Of a stretch of DNA of 64,000 nt, positions 44,113 to 53,302 are shown piece by piece (position 1 is the stretch's first letter; each line of letters opens with the position of its first letter). The stretch lies in NCBI RefSeq assembly GCF_021290925.1, contig NZ_JAJSLX010000004.1:248001-312000 (forward strand), read 5' to 3'. Made by a program: the position numbers and the translations under genes. The notes under the pieces are model-generated. The model was not told the DNA's origin and searched no databases. It saw only the letters and a program-made list of their open reading frames with translations. This DNA is from Sessilibacter corallicola. Its GTDB lineage: Bacteria > Pseudomonadota > Gammaproteobacteria > Pseudomonadales > Cellvibrionaceae.

Positions 44113-45213
44113 ATGTCACAAATAGAAACCTTCTACGAGGTGATGCGACGTCAGGGGATTACCCGTCGTAGCTTCCTCAAATATTGCAGCCTTACCGCCG
44201 CTGCCTTGGGCCTTGGCCCGACTTTCGTCCCACAAATTGCTAATGCTATGGAAACCAAGCCTCGGACACCCGTGCTCTGGCTACACGGTTTGGAGTGTAC
44301 CTGTTGTTCGGAATCGTTTATTCGGTCCGCCCACCCATTAGTGAAAGACGTTGTTTTATCCATGATTTCGTTGGACTACGACGACACCTTGATGGCATCG
44401 GCCGGCCACCAAGCAGAAGCCGTTTTAGAAGAGACAATCCAGAAGTACAAGGGAGAGTACATTCTAGCTGTAGAAGGGAACCCGCCGCTCAATGAAGACG
44501 GCATGTTTTGTATTGTTGGCGGTAAGCCGTTTTTGGATCAATTAAAGCACGCTGCCAAAGACGCGAAAGCAATCATTGCTTGGGGATCGTGTGCCAGCTG
44601 GGGATGTGTCCAGGCTGCTCGACCAAACCCAACACAAGCCGTTCCTATTCACAAAGTTATTAAAGATAAACCGATCATCAAAGTGCCTGGTTGCCCGCCA
44701 ATTGCAGAGGTGATGACCGGTGTTATTACGTACATGCTTACCTTTGGCAAAGTGCCTGAATTAGACCGTCAAGGTCGACCAAAGATGTTCTACGGACAGC
44801 GCATTCACGATAAATGTTATCGCCGACCGCATTTTGATGCCGGTCAATTCGTTGAGGAATGGGACGACGAAGGGGCGCGCAAAGGTTATTGCCTTTACAA
44901 GGTTGGCTGCAAAGGCCCAACGTCTTACAACGCCTGTTCGACGATTCGCTGGAACGAAGGTGTGTCCTTCCCAATTCAGGCCGGTCATGGATGTATTGGC
45001 TGTTCGGAAGATGGCTTCTGGGATAAGGGCTCGTTCTACGATCGTTTAACCAACATTCCGCATTTTGGTATTGAGAAAAACGCCGACCAAATTGGTACCG
45101 CCGTCGCCGGTGGCGTTGGTGCGGCTATCGCTGCCCACGCTGCGGTCAGTGCGTTAAAACGTGCGACAACTTCTGACGACAAATCCCAGGCGAAGACAGA
45201 GGAGCATTCCTGA
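44113..45213 (+). CDS. hupS: Uptake [NiFe]-hydrogenase small subunit, oxygen-tolerant type
   Basis: The 366-residue precursor has a twin-arginine signal ([10 protein letters not shown], residues 16-25) cleaved after ANA-45. It carries three Fe-S clusters that pass electrons from the active site to cytochrome b. The proximal cluster has six cysteines: 62, 64, 65, 160, 165 and 194, i.e. 17, 19, 20, 115, 120 and 149 of the mature form, exactly the positions that build the [4Fe-3S] cluster of oxygen-tolerant enzymes. The C-terminal hydrophobic helix (about 325-350) anchors it in the membrane facing the periplasm. It is nearly the same as Ralstonia HoxK along its length. Its stop overlaps the hupL start (TGATG). 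Confidence 0.97.
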   Translation: MSQIETFYEVMRRQGITRRSFLKYCSLTAAALGLGPTFVPQIANAMETKPRTPVLWLHGLECTCCSESFIRSAHPLVKDVVLSMISLDYDDTLMASAGHQAEAVLEETIQKYKGEYILAVEGNPPLNEDGMFCIVGGKPFLDQLKHAAKDAKAIIAWGSCASWGCVQAARPNPTQAVPIHKVIKDKPIIKVPGCPPIAEVMTGVITYMLTFGKVPELDRQGRPKMFYGQRIHDKCYRRPHFDAGQFVEEWDDEGARKGYCLYKVGCKGPTSYNACSTIRWNEGVSFPIQAGHGCIGCSEDGFWDKGSFYDRLTNIPHFGIEKNADQIGTAVAGGVGAAIAAHAAVSALKRATTSDDKSQAKTEEHS

Positions 45214-47021
45214 TGACAATTCCACTTAATGTCAGTGGTTTAGACAATAGCGGACGTCGAATTGTCGTCGATCCAGTTACCCGTATTGAAGGTCACATGC
45301 GCTGTGAAGTGAATGTTGACTCGAATAATGTTATTCGCAACGCCGTTTCCACAGGAACCATGTGGCGCGGACTTGAAGTAATTTTAAAAGGTCGTGACCC
45401 ACGTGATGCTTGGGCGTTTGTCGAGCGAATTTGCGGCGTGTGTACTGGCTGTCACGCGTTAACTTCGGTGCGTGCGGTGGAAGACGCACTCGGAATTGAA
45501 ATTCCTTACAACGCGCATTTAATTCGTCATTTGATGGATAAAGCGTTAAACATTCACGATCACATCGTTCACTTTTATCACTTGCACGCGCTCGATTGGG
45601 TGAATCCAGTCAACGCTTTAAAAGCCGATCCAAAAGCGACGTCTGAATTGCAAATGATGGTGTCTCCAGCCCATCCAAAATCAAGCCCAGGCTATTTCCG
45701 TGACGTTCAAAACCGATTAAAGAAATTCATTGAAAGCGGCCAGTTGGGCTTATTTGCAAACGGCTACTGGGATAACCCCGCCTATAGAATGCCGCCTGCT
45801 GCGGATTTAATGGCAGTTGCTCATTATCTTGAAGCGCTCGATCTGCAAAAAGAAATCGTTAAAGTACACACCATTTTTGGTGGTAAAAACCCGCACCCGA
45901 ATTACTTGGTGGGCGGTGTTGCTTGTGCGATTAACCTCGATGACGTGGGTGCCGCTGGTGCTCCAGTGAACATGACGAGCTTAAACTTTGTCTTGGAGCG
46001 AATTCGCGAAGCTCAAGATTTTACCAAAAATGTCTATATTCCCGATGTGCTAGCCATTGCAGGTATTTACAAAGACTGGTTGTACGGCGGCGGTTTGTCG
46101 GCAACGAATGTACTTTCATACGGAACTCACACCGTTGTGCCCGGAGATAAATCAACGGATCTTCTTCCCGCCGGAGCCATTGTTAACGGCAATTGGAACG
46201 AGATTCACCCAGTCGATGTTCGCGATCCAAACGAAGTGCAAGAGTTTGTTGATCACTCCTGGTACGAATACGGAGATGGTCAAACCGGGTTGCACCCTTG
46301 GGATGGTGATACCACGCCCAAATTTGAGTTGGGTCCAAATACCAAAGGCACAAAAACCGACATTAAAGAATTGGATGAAGCTCACAAGTACAGCTGGATT
46401 AAAGCGCCGCGCTGGAAAGGTCATCCGATGGAAGTGGGTCCGTTGCCGCGCTACATCATCGCTTATAACTCGGGTCGCGAGTACGTTATCGATCAGGTCG
46501 ATCGCTCTCTGTCTGCCTTCAAACAAGCAACAGGCTCCGATGTTGGTTTGAAGCCATTTTTAACCTCCACCATTGGCCGTACTCTTGCGCGTGCGCTCGA
46601 CTGTGAGTTGTGTGTTGATTCTATGGTGGACGATTGGCACGCGCTGATCAAAAACATCAAAAATGGCGACAGCTCCACGGCGAATGTTGAGAAGTGGGAT
46701 CCGAGCACCTGGCCGAAGGAAGCAAAAGGTGTGGGAATCAACGAAGCTCCACGCGGTGCACTGGGCCACTGGATAAAAATCAAAGACGGCAAGATCGAAA
46801 ACTATCAAGCGGTAGTGCCTACCACTTGGAACGGTTCTCCGCGCGATAGCGAAGGCAATATCGGATCTTTTGAGGCGTCTCTGTTAAATACTCCCGTTGA
46901 AAGACCGGAAGAGCCTGTTGAAATTCTGCGTACTCTTCACAGTTTCGACCCTTGTCTTGCGTGTTCAACCCACGTCATGTCTGAGGACGGGGAAGAGATG
47001 TCACGGGTGAAAGTCCGCTAA
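45213..47021 (+). CDS. hupL: Uptake [NiFe]-hydrogenase large subunit
   Basis: The 602-residue catalytic subunit holds the NiFe(CN)2CO centre that splits H2. The L1 motif [10 protein letters not shown] has ligands Cys74 and Cys77, and the L2 motif DPCLACSTH has Cys581 and Cys584. The extension of 15 residues after His587 is removed by the HupD protease after nickel insertion. It is exported with HupS via the Tat pathway without its own signal. A degraded second copy of the C-terminus of such a protein lies at 22.4 kb. Confidence 0.97.
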   Translation: MTIPLNVSGLDNSGRRIVVDPVTRIEGHMRCEVNVDSNNVIRNAVSTGTMWRGLEVILKGRDPRDAWAFVERICGVCTGCHALTSVRAVEDALGIEIPYNAHLIRHLMDKALNIHDHIVHFYHLHALDWVNPVNALKADPKATSELQMMVSPAHPKSSPGYFRDVQNRLKKFIESGQLGLFANGYWDNPAYRMPPAADLMAVAHYLEALDLQKEIVKVHTIFGGKNPHPNYLVGGVACAINLDDVGAAGAPVNMTSLNFVLERIREAQDFTKNVYIPDVLAIAGIYKDWLYGGGLSATNVLSYGTHTVVPGDKSTDLLPAGAIVNGNWNEIHPVDVRDPNEVQEFVDHSWYEYGDGQTGLHPWDGDTTPKFELGPNTKGTKTDIKELDEAHKYSWIKAPRWKGHPMEVGPLPRYIIAYNSGREYVIDQVDRSLSAFKQATGSDVGLKPFLTSTIGRTLARALDCELCVDSMVDDWHALIKNIKNGDSSTANVEKWDPSTWPKEAKGVGINEAPRGALGHWIKIKDGKIENYQAVVPTTWNGSPRDSEGNIGSFEASLLNTPVERPEEPVEILRTLHSFDPCLACSTHVMSEDGEEMSRVKVR

Positions 47022-47078
47022 TTTGGCGAGCAAATGGGTGGCAAACCCACCCATTTATTGTCTCGAATGGAGGAAGAC

Positions 47079-47804
47079 ATGTCCGAACAAATGATTGAAT
47101 CTAATAAACCGGAAGAGGCTGAAAAGGTTCGCCGACAAACCGCCGTTTATGTGTACGAAGCGCCGTTGCGGCTGTGGCATTGGGTGACTGTGCTGAGCAT
47201 TCTCGTGCTTTGTTTGACGGGGTATTTTATCGGCGCGCCCTTGCCAACTCAGCCCGGAGAGGCGATCGACAACTACTTAATGGGCTACATTCGCTTTGCG
47301 CATTTTGCGGCTGGATACGTGGTTACCATCGCATTTATTGGCCGCGTTTATTGGGCGTTTGTGGGCAACCATCACGCTCGTGAGCTGTTTGTGGTTCCTT
47401 TTTTTAAGAAGTCTTGGTGGGCTGGCGTGATTCATGAATTACGTTGGTATTTCTTTTTGGAGAAAACGCCTAAAAAGTACATTGGCCACAATCCGTTGGG
47501 GCAAATGGCGATGTTCACGCTGTTTGTGCTCGGCATGATTTTTATGATTTTCACCGGCTTCGCGCTCTATTCAGAAGGGCTCGGTGTTGGTAGCTGGGCA
47601 GATACTCTGTTTGGTTGGGTCATACCGTTAATGGGCCAAAGTCAGGATGTGCATACATGGCACCGTTTAGGTATGTGGCTCATTATTGTTTTTATTATGA
47701 CCCATGTGTATGTGGCGATTCGTGAAGACATTATGTCGCGTCAATCATTAATTTCTACCATGGTTGGTGGTTGGCGTATGTTTAAAGACGATAAGCCCGA
47801 CTAG
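47079..47804 (+). CDS. hupC: Ni/Fe-hydrogenase b-type cytochrome subunit
   Basis: The ATG at 47079 follows GGAGG and gives 241 residues; an upstream ATG at 47034 lacks one. Four transmembrane helices (about 37-57, 70-92, 140-165, 190-213) carry haem-ligand histidines (RLWHWVTV near 30, RFAHFAAGYV near 75, VHTWHRLG near 195, THVYVAI near 210). It takes electrons from HupS clusters and passes them to quinone in the inner membrane. It corresponds to HoxZ/HyaC. Confidence 0.95.
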   Translation: MSEQMIESNKPEEAEKVRRQTAVYVYEAPLRLWHWVTVLSILVLCLTGYFIGAPLPTQPGEAIDNYLMGYIRFAHFAAGYVVTIAFIGRVYWAFVGNHHARELFVVPFFKKSWWAGVIHELRWYFFLEKTPKKYIGHNPLGQMAMFTLFVLGMIFMIFTGFALYSEGLGVGSWADTLFGWVIPLMGQSQDVHTWHRLGMWLIIVFIMTHVYVAIREDIMSRQSLISTMVGGWRMFKDDKPD

Positions 47805-48470
47805 TTAGGTCAATAAATTAAGTACACCCATAAACTAGTTTCACTAAGAAATTAGTACACCACGCAATTTCAGTTTAAATAACTGACCGCTTTTCGGACT
47901 CTATTTCTGCTGCTTTTCCTGCCCACCATGCCTGCAGTTAGAAATAGAGTTCGATTTTCTTTTTCCGAACACCGTTTTCTTTTTCTCGCCAATGTAGCCG
48001 TTCCGTTTATTGATAACTGGAAAGTGTATTTCCAGCACAAGACGATTTTATCGTGATTGTATTTTCATCGTACCGACAAAAATTACTGTGTTTGCTTGAG
48101 CTGGTAGCTCTTAATTTTTGAACATATATTCTTTGTTTTTACTTCCATCGTGTTCTATAAAATCCTATGGGTGGAAAGTTAGTTATCACTATTCCTATAA
48201 TTGGTTACTACACTTTCTTTTGTGCGGTTGGGATCACTTGCAGATGGCGTGCAGCCCTTATGATGTCTGACTCTTAAAAATTATTGGTTTTGGCATATCT
48301 CTTGATTTGACCGACATCAAACTTTGCAATCGTAGCGTTATTTGTCTCCTTTAAAGCTAGGTGATAAGTAAGTTGCCATTGGAATGATTATAAAAAAAGT
48401 GACTATAAAAAAGCGAAGCTCAATCAGCACGAAGCTTCTGATATAACTGATATAACGCCGGTTGATTAGT
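47805..48470. other. hupC-hupD intergenic region with inverted and direct repeats
   Basis: This 666-base gap splits the structural and maturation genes. It holds an 11-bp perfect inverted repeat (ACTCTATTTCT / AGAAATAGAGT, 47898-47950) followed by T-rich DNA, which may terminate hupSLC. A partial sigma-54-like box lies at 48291-48306 (TGGCATATCTCTTGAT; GA, not GC, at -12), and a tandem TGATATAAC x2 at 48439-48456. No gene is present. Confidence 0.5.
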
Positions 48471-49112
48471 ATGGAAAAAGACGTTCTTATCCTAGGAATA
48501 GGGAATCTCTTGTGGGCGGACGAAGGGTTTGGCGTTCGCTGTGTCGAGCAGCTCAATACAACCTATGACTTTCCGCATAATGTCACTTTGTTGGACGGCG
48601 GCACGCAGGGGTTGTACCTGGTTCAATACGTTCAACGCGCCGACATCATGGTGGTGTTTGATGCCATCGATTACGGTTTAGAACCTGGAACCATCAAGGT
48701 CATTGAAGGTGATGATGTGCCCAAATTTATGGGTGCTAAAAAAATGAGCTTGCATCAAACCGGATTCCAAGAAGTCCTTATGACTGCGCAATTCGCAGGC
48801 GGTTATCCGTCAGAATTGGTACTGATTGGTGTTCAGCCAGAAGCCATTGAAGATTTCGGCGGTAGCTTACGAGATTGCGTAAAAAACCAAATTCAACCGG
48901 CATTGGCCATTGCGCTTGATTATCTTAACGAGCGCGGCGTGGTTATCTCTAAAAAGTCGGATCAAGACAACGCTGAAGTTCCTGATTTGGCGCCGAACCA
49001 ACTGAATATTGATGTCTACGAAGCGGGCCGTCCAGCGGAGGCGGAGGCTTATCGACACGGTGACGTGCGCTTTATTCCCAACGCAATCAATACCCACGAC
49101 GGCGAAGCCTAA
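48471..49112 (+). CDS. hupD: Hydrogenase maturation protease
   Basis: The ATG at 48471 gives 213 residues, of which 1-160 are the HupD/HyaD endopeptidase: VLILGIGNLLWADEGFGVRCVEQL (metal ligand Glu in the DEG motif), VVFDAIDYGLEPG (Asp) and KMSLHQTGFQEVL (His). It cleaves the HupL C-terminus after nickel is in place. The C-terminal 45-residue tail is longer than in E. coli HyaD, as in HoxM/HupD of oxygen-tolerant loci. The stop is 1 base before hupF. Confidence 0.93.
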   Translation: MEKDVLILGIGNLLWADEGFGVRCVEQLNTTYDFPHNVTLLDGGTQGLYLVQYVQRADIMVVFDAIDYGLEPGTIKVIEGDDVPKFMGAKKMSLHQTGFQEVLMTAQFAGGYPSELVLIGVQPEAIEDFGGSLRDCVKNQIQPALAIALDYLNERGVVISKKSDQDNAEVPDLAPNQLNIDVYEAGRPAEAEAYRHGDVRFIPNAINTHDGEA

Positions 49113-49113
49113 G

Positions 49114-49458
49114 ATGTGTATTGGTATTCCAATGCAGGTTAGGTCTGTCGATCAAAACCGTGCTTACTGCGTTAGATATTCTCTGAATTCGGTTGAATCG
49201 CAACCCGAATTAGTCGATGTCTCGTTGGTGGGCAAGCTGAATCCAGGCGATTGGGTTTTAGTGTTTATCAACGCGGCGAGAGAAATTATTTCCGAGGACA
49301 GAGCCCGACAAGTCGGTGATGCACTGAAAGCCTTAGAAGCCGTAAACAGCGGTGATTTAACCCAGCTCGATGGGCTGTTTGCAGATTTAGATCGAGAACC
49401 GCAATTACCTGCGCATTTATTGAATCAAACCCATCAATCTTCGACCAAGGAAAATTAA
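49114..49458 (+). CDS. hupF: HypC-like hydrogenase chaperone
   Basis: From the ATG at 49114 the protein is 114 residues and begins MCIGIPMQV, with the essential Cys2 of the HypC/HupF/HoxL family. A longer frame from 49009 overlaps hupD and is not needed. HupF/HoxL is a HypC paralogue that protects or loads the large subunit in oxygen-tolerant systems. Residues 80-114 are extra to HypC. Its stop overlaps hupG by one base (TAATG). Confidence 0.92.
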   Translation: MCIGIPMQVRSVDQNRAYCVRYSLNSVESQPELVDVSLVGKLNPGDWVLVFINAAREIISEDRARQVGDALKALEAVNSGDLTQLDGLFADLDREPQLPAHLLNQTHQSSTKEN

Positions 49459-49841
49459 TGTCTCATCCATTGCTTGATAGATTACACAACGAATTTAACT
49501 ACCCACTGCTGACCACAGATTCTTTGGACGAATTCACCCGACAAAATACATTAACGGTTCTCTTTTTTACCGGCGACCCCATTCGCCAAAAAGAGACCGC
49601 TGATGTTGCGGTTGTATTGCCCGAAATTATCGGACAATTTCCTCAATTAAGCGCAGCAGTAATTGATCGCGGCAGTGAATTGGAATTGCAGAAAAAATAC
49701 AATTTTCTGGTTTGGCCGGCGTTAGTTTTTCTAAGAGAAGGCGAGTTTTTAGGAAGCATAACCAAGATTCGAGACTGGAGTGAATATCTCGATGAAATTC
49801 CTAAGATTCTTTCTCGTACACCTCAACCCATTGCTTCTTAA
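49458..49841 (+). CDS. hupG: Thioredoxin-fold hydrogenase accessory protein
   Basis: A 127-residue HupG/HoxO/HyaE protein with a thioredoxin-like fold (LTVLFFTGDP, VIDRGSELELQKKYNFLVWPALVFLREGEFLG) but no CxxC redox pair. The family acts as a chaperone for the Tat-exported small subunit. It overlaps hupF by one base. Confidence 0.92.
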   Translation: MSHPLLDRLHNEFNYPLLTTDSLDEFTRQNTLTVLFFTGDPIRQKETADVAVVLPEIIGQFPQLSAAVIDRGSELELQKKYNFLVWPALVFLREGEFLGSITKIRDWSEYLDEIPKILSRTPQPIAS

Positions 49842-49874
49842 ACTCGCTGTTTCTTAATACCAGGACATAACAAC

Positions 49875-50789
49875 ATGAAAGGTGATATCCCACTGTTTGA
49901 TTTGAGCAACCCTCAACCTGATCCTACCGCACTGGGGGTGAGAGTGGGTCCGGGCTCTCAAGTAGAAGAACAGGCACTGACTTATTTAACCATGCCAAAG
50001 GAAATGGATACGTTTGATATTCCGATGTTGCCCGAGCACCACGAAATCTCTCGATTTCCATTGTTGGATAAATTACTCGATGAATTGCAAAACGCCTTGG
50101 ATCTGCGCGCACAAGTAGAAGTGCTTGCCGCAGAAACCGGTTTTATTGCACTGGACGTTTTAGAACCCGAAGCGTGCGGTTTGTTGTATCAAACGCTGGG
50201 TGACGGTGAAGTCGCAATTGTTATCAATGCCGATGACAATAACGAAAAAATTCGAGTTCAGGAAACCTCACTAGCAGGTGTGTGGTGGCTGCAAAAAGTG
50301 GCCGCGGATGATTCCGTTATTTCACAGTGGATTGAAGTGGGAGCCATTCCAACGGACGTTGAATTGCGCACTAGAAAATCCGATTTTAATTTTGATCAAC
50401 TCAACGAAAATTTGCCCGCTGATATTCTTAATGCTGGTCCAGTGATTTATGAATTATTGGATAAAGCAAAAGAACATTATCGATCACCGCGTTCTCAAGC
50501 TCATGTGATTAATTTATCGCTATTGCCTTTTCCACCAGAAGATCACGTTTTTTTGTACGAGCGTTTAGGTCACGGCAAAGTGTCTGTTTTATCGCGCGGT
50601 TACGGAAATTGCCGAATCACCAGTACCGAGGTGCCTGGTATTTGGCGAGTGCAGTATTTTAACAGTACCGATCAGTTGATTCTCGATACCTTCGAAGTTA
50701 TTGCCGTGCCGCAAGTGGCATGCGCAGCGATAGAAGATATTGAAGATTCGGCGCAGCGGTTACGTGAAATTCATGAAGCACTAAAATAA
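49875..50789 (+). CDS. hupH: Hydrogenase expression/formation protein
   Basis: A 304-residue HupH/HoxQ/HyaF-family protein with two similar halves: GFIALDVLEPEACGLLYQTLGDGEVAIVI..VWWLQ and VINLSLLPFPPEDHVFLYERLGHGKVSVLSRGYGNCRITST..IWRVQYFNS. With HoxO, this family helps small-subunit maturation, including the special proximal cluster. It is 33 bases after hupG and 12 before hupI. Confidence 0.93.
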   Translation: MKGDIPLFDLSNPQPDPTALGVRVGPGSQVEEQALTYLTMPKEMDTFDIPMLPEHHEISRFPLLDKLLDELQNALDLRAQVEVLAAETGFIALDVLEPEACGLLYQTLGDGEVAIVINADDNNEKIRVQETSLAGVWWLQKVAADDSVISQWIEVGAIPTDVELRTRKSDFNFDQLNENLPADILNAGPVIYELLDKAKEHYRSPRSQAHVINLSLLPFPPEDHVFLYERLGHGKVSVLSRGYGNCRITSTEVPGIWRVQYFNSTDQLILDTFEVIAVPQVACAAIEDIEDSAQRLREIHEALK

Positions 50790-50801
50790 GAAAATTTTAT
50801 T

Positions 50802-51035
50802 ATGAGTGAACCAACAAATGCGACAAAAGGGTTTGAAGGCAGCTATCTAGGGGATGACTCCCAACTGAGTGATACTGCGATACTGGAATGCAAAATTTGC
50901 TGGTACCAGTACAACCCTGAGGTAGGTGATGATGTTTGGCAAATTGCTCCAGGAACACCGTTTACCCAATTACCGGATCATTGGTGCTGTCCTGAGTGCG
51001 ATGGCGATAAAGATCAATTTATGGTGATTAAATAA
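50802..51035 (+). CDS. hupI: Rubredoxin of the hydrogenase locus
   Basis: A 77-residue rubredoxin with two Cys pairs (LECKICWYQYNP and WCCPECDGDKDQF) that bind one iron, and a 28-residue N-terminal extension. It corresponds to HoxR/HupI, which is needed in Ralstonia for forming the oxygen-tolerant small subunit under oxygen. Its presence agrees with the six-Cys HupS. Confidence 0.93.
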   Translation: MSEPTNATKGFEGSYLGDDSQLSDTAILECKICWYQYNPEVGDDVWQIAPGTPFTQLPDHWCCPECDGDKDQFMVIK

Positions 51036-51116
51036 AACCAAACCCGGCAATACATAGGTTGTTCATAGAATAAAAATACCTACTGATTTTTTACAACAAT
51101 AAATAAAGGTAATCGT

Positions 51117-51644
51117 GTGACTGAATTATTGACACAAACCAAGGAAAAAATTCTGGATCACTATCGTTGTGTGCAAGCGACGATGTCTGAGTTGCCTTTT
51201 TATTGTTCTCATCTTGATGTTGAGTTAGTGGGTTGGCAAAACCTCTATGAAAAAGATAAAACAACCGAACACTGGTGTTCCATCGGTGTTTTAATTACGC
51301 CTTGGTGTATGAATGTTATCTTGGTGCCAAATCACACGGTTTTAAATGCCTCTCCAGATGTACAACCGTTTCCCACTGTAGGAGAGACCTGGCAGGTGGC
51401 TTTAAATGGCGGTGTGTTCGAATTTACCTGTGCGGATGATATGGGTTTTGGCCAATTTGCCAGTGGCTCGTTAATTTCGGTAATGCAACAGTTTGAGCAT
51501 CAAACCGCAGCGGTGAGTTTTGCTGAACAAAGCTTGCATATGCTTTTGAATTTACCGAGTAAGACGGGTAACAAAAATAATCCCAATAATGAGAAAAAGC
51601 TTTCGCGTAGGGCGTTGTTTGCTCAACTTTTACCGGTTGGTTAA
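51117..51644 (+). CDS. hupJ: HybE-family hydrogenase assembly chaperone
   Basis: This 175-residue protein starts at GTG 51117. The block GVLITPWCMNVILVP (near residue 60) and GVFEFTCADDMGFGQFASGSLISVMQQFEHQ are the signature of the HybE/HupJ/HoxT family, which checks cofactor loading before export. The C-terminus ends SRRALFAQLLPVG, as in HupJ. Position matches hoxT. Confidence 0.9.
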   Translation: MTELLTQTKEKILDHYRCVQATMSELPFYCSHLDVELVGWQNLYEKDKTTEHWCSIGVLITPWCMNVILVPNHTVLNASPDVQPFPTVGETWQVALNGGVFEFTCADDMGFGQFASGSLISVMQQFEHQTAAVSFAEQSLHMLLNLPSKTGNKNNPNNEKKLSRRALFAQLLPVG

Positions 51645-51785
51645 TGTTCTCATTAATACGTATTTTTATTAATAAAAGTTTATAAGTGCATAATTGCCAG
51701 TAATCGTAGTTGTTAAAATTAGTTCTTAAAAGTAGTTGTTAAAATTAGTTGGCAATAGTCATTGGTAAAAAGGGCTCTAGCAGAG

Positions 51786-52967
51786 ATGAACCTAGGACAT
51801 TTAAAAGTAACTGCTGAGATTGGTGAAGGTACAATTGTCATTCGTCATGATTATCAGCGGCCTTTAAAACAGGTTTCAACGCTGTTGCTAAGCTCATCGC
51901 CAGAAAAAGCGTGTGACTTATTACCGGTGCTTTTTTCGGTATGCGGTAATTCTCATAAAGTTGCTGGACTTTTAGCAAATGACTTAATGAAAGAGCAAGA
52001 TATCGATTTTTATTCGCAAAAAATAATGCTCGAAAACCTTCGGGAAAGCGTGTTTCGGCTTCTTAATGTTTGGTCATATCCTGCTGAGCCAAAAAGCAGT
52101 GTTTTAATTACCAAATTGTTGGGGGATTGCCTGTCACTTCCTTTTGAACAAAGTAATCAAAAAATAGCCGCGAAATTAAACAGTGCTTGGCAGGGTTTTA
52201 TTGGTTCCGATGATCATTTTTCATTATGGCTGAATCAGTTGCACAACACATTGAAAAACGATTGCTGTTTTATTGATGAGAGCAACTGTATTGATGAAAG
52301 TAACTGTATTAATGAGAGTAACAGAAACAGTGAATCCTTAATTGAAAAGTATTCTCTCGACGATTGTAAACAAGGCTTAGATTATTTGAATTCAACATTG
52401 CCCGTAAAGGTGAACGTTGATTCCGGTGTTGGAATATCTATCTTTTTTGATCACAGTATTTCTTTACAGGAAAAACTTTTATTGGCGGCGGTTGCGGCAT
52501 TTTGCCAAACAGTGGATTGTGTTGCTTCGCTTTTATCTCTGTGCGGTTGTGCCAATAACTACAGTCTTGGCGGTACCTACAGTCTTGGCGGTTCCTCAAA
52601 GGCAGACACTCTATTTTTTCAAAAGCGTGTATCACCTGGAATACAAGAAGGCCATGTACTGACATCGCGAGGTTGGCTGCAACATACTGTGAGCCAAAAA
52701 CTAGGTAATGAAAGTTTGACTGATAAAATTGCCGTTCAATGGGACATAAACGCGCCTACAGACGTCAATTTTGCAAGCCAACATAGGTCGGTGTTTAAAC
52801 CACTGGAAGACGTGTTTTTAAAAAATAATCATTCCAATAAATGGGTTGGGAATTTATTGACTAAAAAGAATAAAGGCATTCTTCAAACCGTTGAAAAACT
52901 GGTAAGTTGGTATATTAAAGCCATTGATCCCTGTTTAGCGTATTCGGTGGAGGCTCGTTATGCATGA
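51786..52967 (+). CDS. hupK: HupK/HoxV hydrogenase maturation scaffold
   Basis: From the ATG at 51786 this is 393 residues. HupK/HoxV derives from a large subunit and holds the Fe(CN)2CO group before transfer to HupL. The C-terminal [15 protein letters not shown] preserves the L2 position with the second Cys replaced by Tyr. Two in-frame tandem 18-base repeats lie in it: IDESNC x3 (residues 163-180) and YSLGGT/YSLGGS (259-270). It overlaps hypA by 8 bases. An alternative TTG start at 51762 is possible. Confidence 0.85.
   Translation: MNLGHLKVTAEIGEGTIVIRHDYQRPLKQVSTLLLSSSPEKACDLLPVLFSVCGNSHKVAGLLANDLMKEQDIDFYSQKIMLENLRESVFRLLNVWSYPAEPKSSVLITKLLGDCLSLPFEQSNQKIAAKLNSAWQGFIGSDDHFSLWLNQLHNTLKNDCCFIDESNCIDESNCINESNRNSESLIEKYSLDDCKQGLDYLNSTLPVKVNVDSGVGISIFFDHSISLQEKLLLAAVAAFCQTVDCVASLLSLCGCANNYSLGGTYSLGGSSKADTLFFQKRVSPGIQEGHVLTSRGWLQHTVSQKLGNESLTDKIAVQWDINAPTDVNFASQHRSVFKPLEDVFLKNNHSNKWVGNLLTKKNKGILQTVEKLVSWYIKAIDPCLAYSVEARYA
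52272..52325 (+). repeat. Three tandem 18-base repeats inside hupK
   Basis: ATTGATGAGAGCAACTGT at 52272-52289, then 52290-52307 and 52308-52325 with few changes, coding IDESNC-IDESNC-INESNR in frame. Confidence 0.9.
52560..52595 (+). repeat. Two tandem 18-base repeats inside hupK
   Basis: TACAGTCTTGGCGGTACC (52560-52577) is repeated at 52578-52595 with one change, coding YSLGGT-YSLGGS in frame. Confidence 0.9.
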
Positions 52968-53301
52968 AATGTCGATAGCTGAGGGTGTTATTCAAGTTAT
53001 TGAAGAGCAAGCTAAGGCGCAGGCCTTCAGCAAAGTAAAAGCGTTATGGTTAGAAGTTGGCCCAATGTCGATGGTTGAATCTGACGCGCTGAGATTTTGT
53101 TTTGAAGCGGTCAGTAAATCAACGATTGCCGAAGGGGCCGTGTTGGAAATTATTGAATTGAAAGGTCAGGGCTGGTGCTTGAATTGCCACAGTACCGTAG
53201 AGATAGAAAAGCGTTTTGATGAATGCCCCAAATGCGGCAGTTATCAAATACAAGTTACCAGCGGTGACGAATTAAGAATTAAAGAATTAGAGGTCGTCTG
53301 A
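52960..53301 (+). CDS. hypA: Hydrogenase nickel incorporation protein HypA
   Basis: This 113-residue protein begins MHEMSIAEG, with nickel-binding His2. A zinc-finger of two CxxC pairs ([23 protein letters not shown]) is in the second half. It delivers nickel with HypB to the large subunit. It overlaps the end of hupK by 8 bases and precedes hypB by 1 base. Confidence 0.96.
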   Translation: MHEMSIAEGVIQVIEEQAKAQAFSKVKALWLEVGPMSMVESDALRFCFEAVSKSTIAEGAVLEIIELKGQGWCLNCHSTVEIEKRFDECPKCGSYQIQVTSGDELRIKELEVV

Positions 53302-53302
53302 T

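Noticed and set aside
44738-44988. Two overlapping minus-strand open frames inside hupS
   Set aside because: They are shadows of a strongly conserved coding region and have no ribosome-binding sites.
46057-46551. 164-codon frame inside hupL
   Set aside because: Same-strand shadow in a GC-richer conserved gene; hupL is certain in the other frame.
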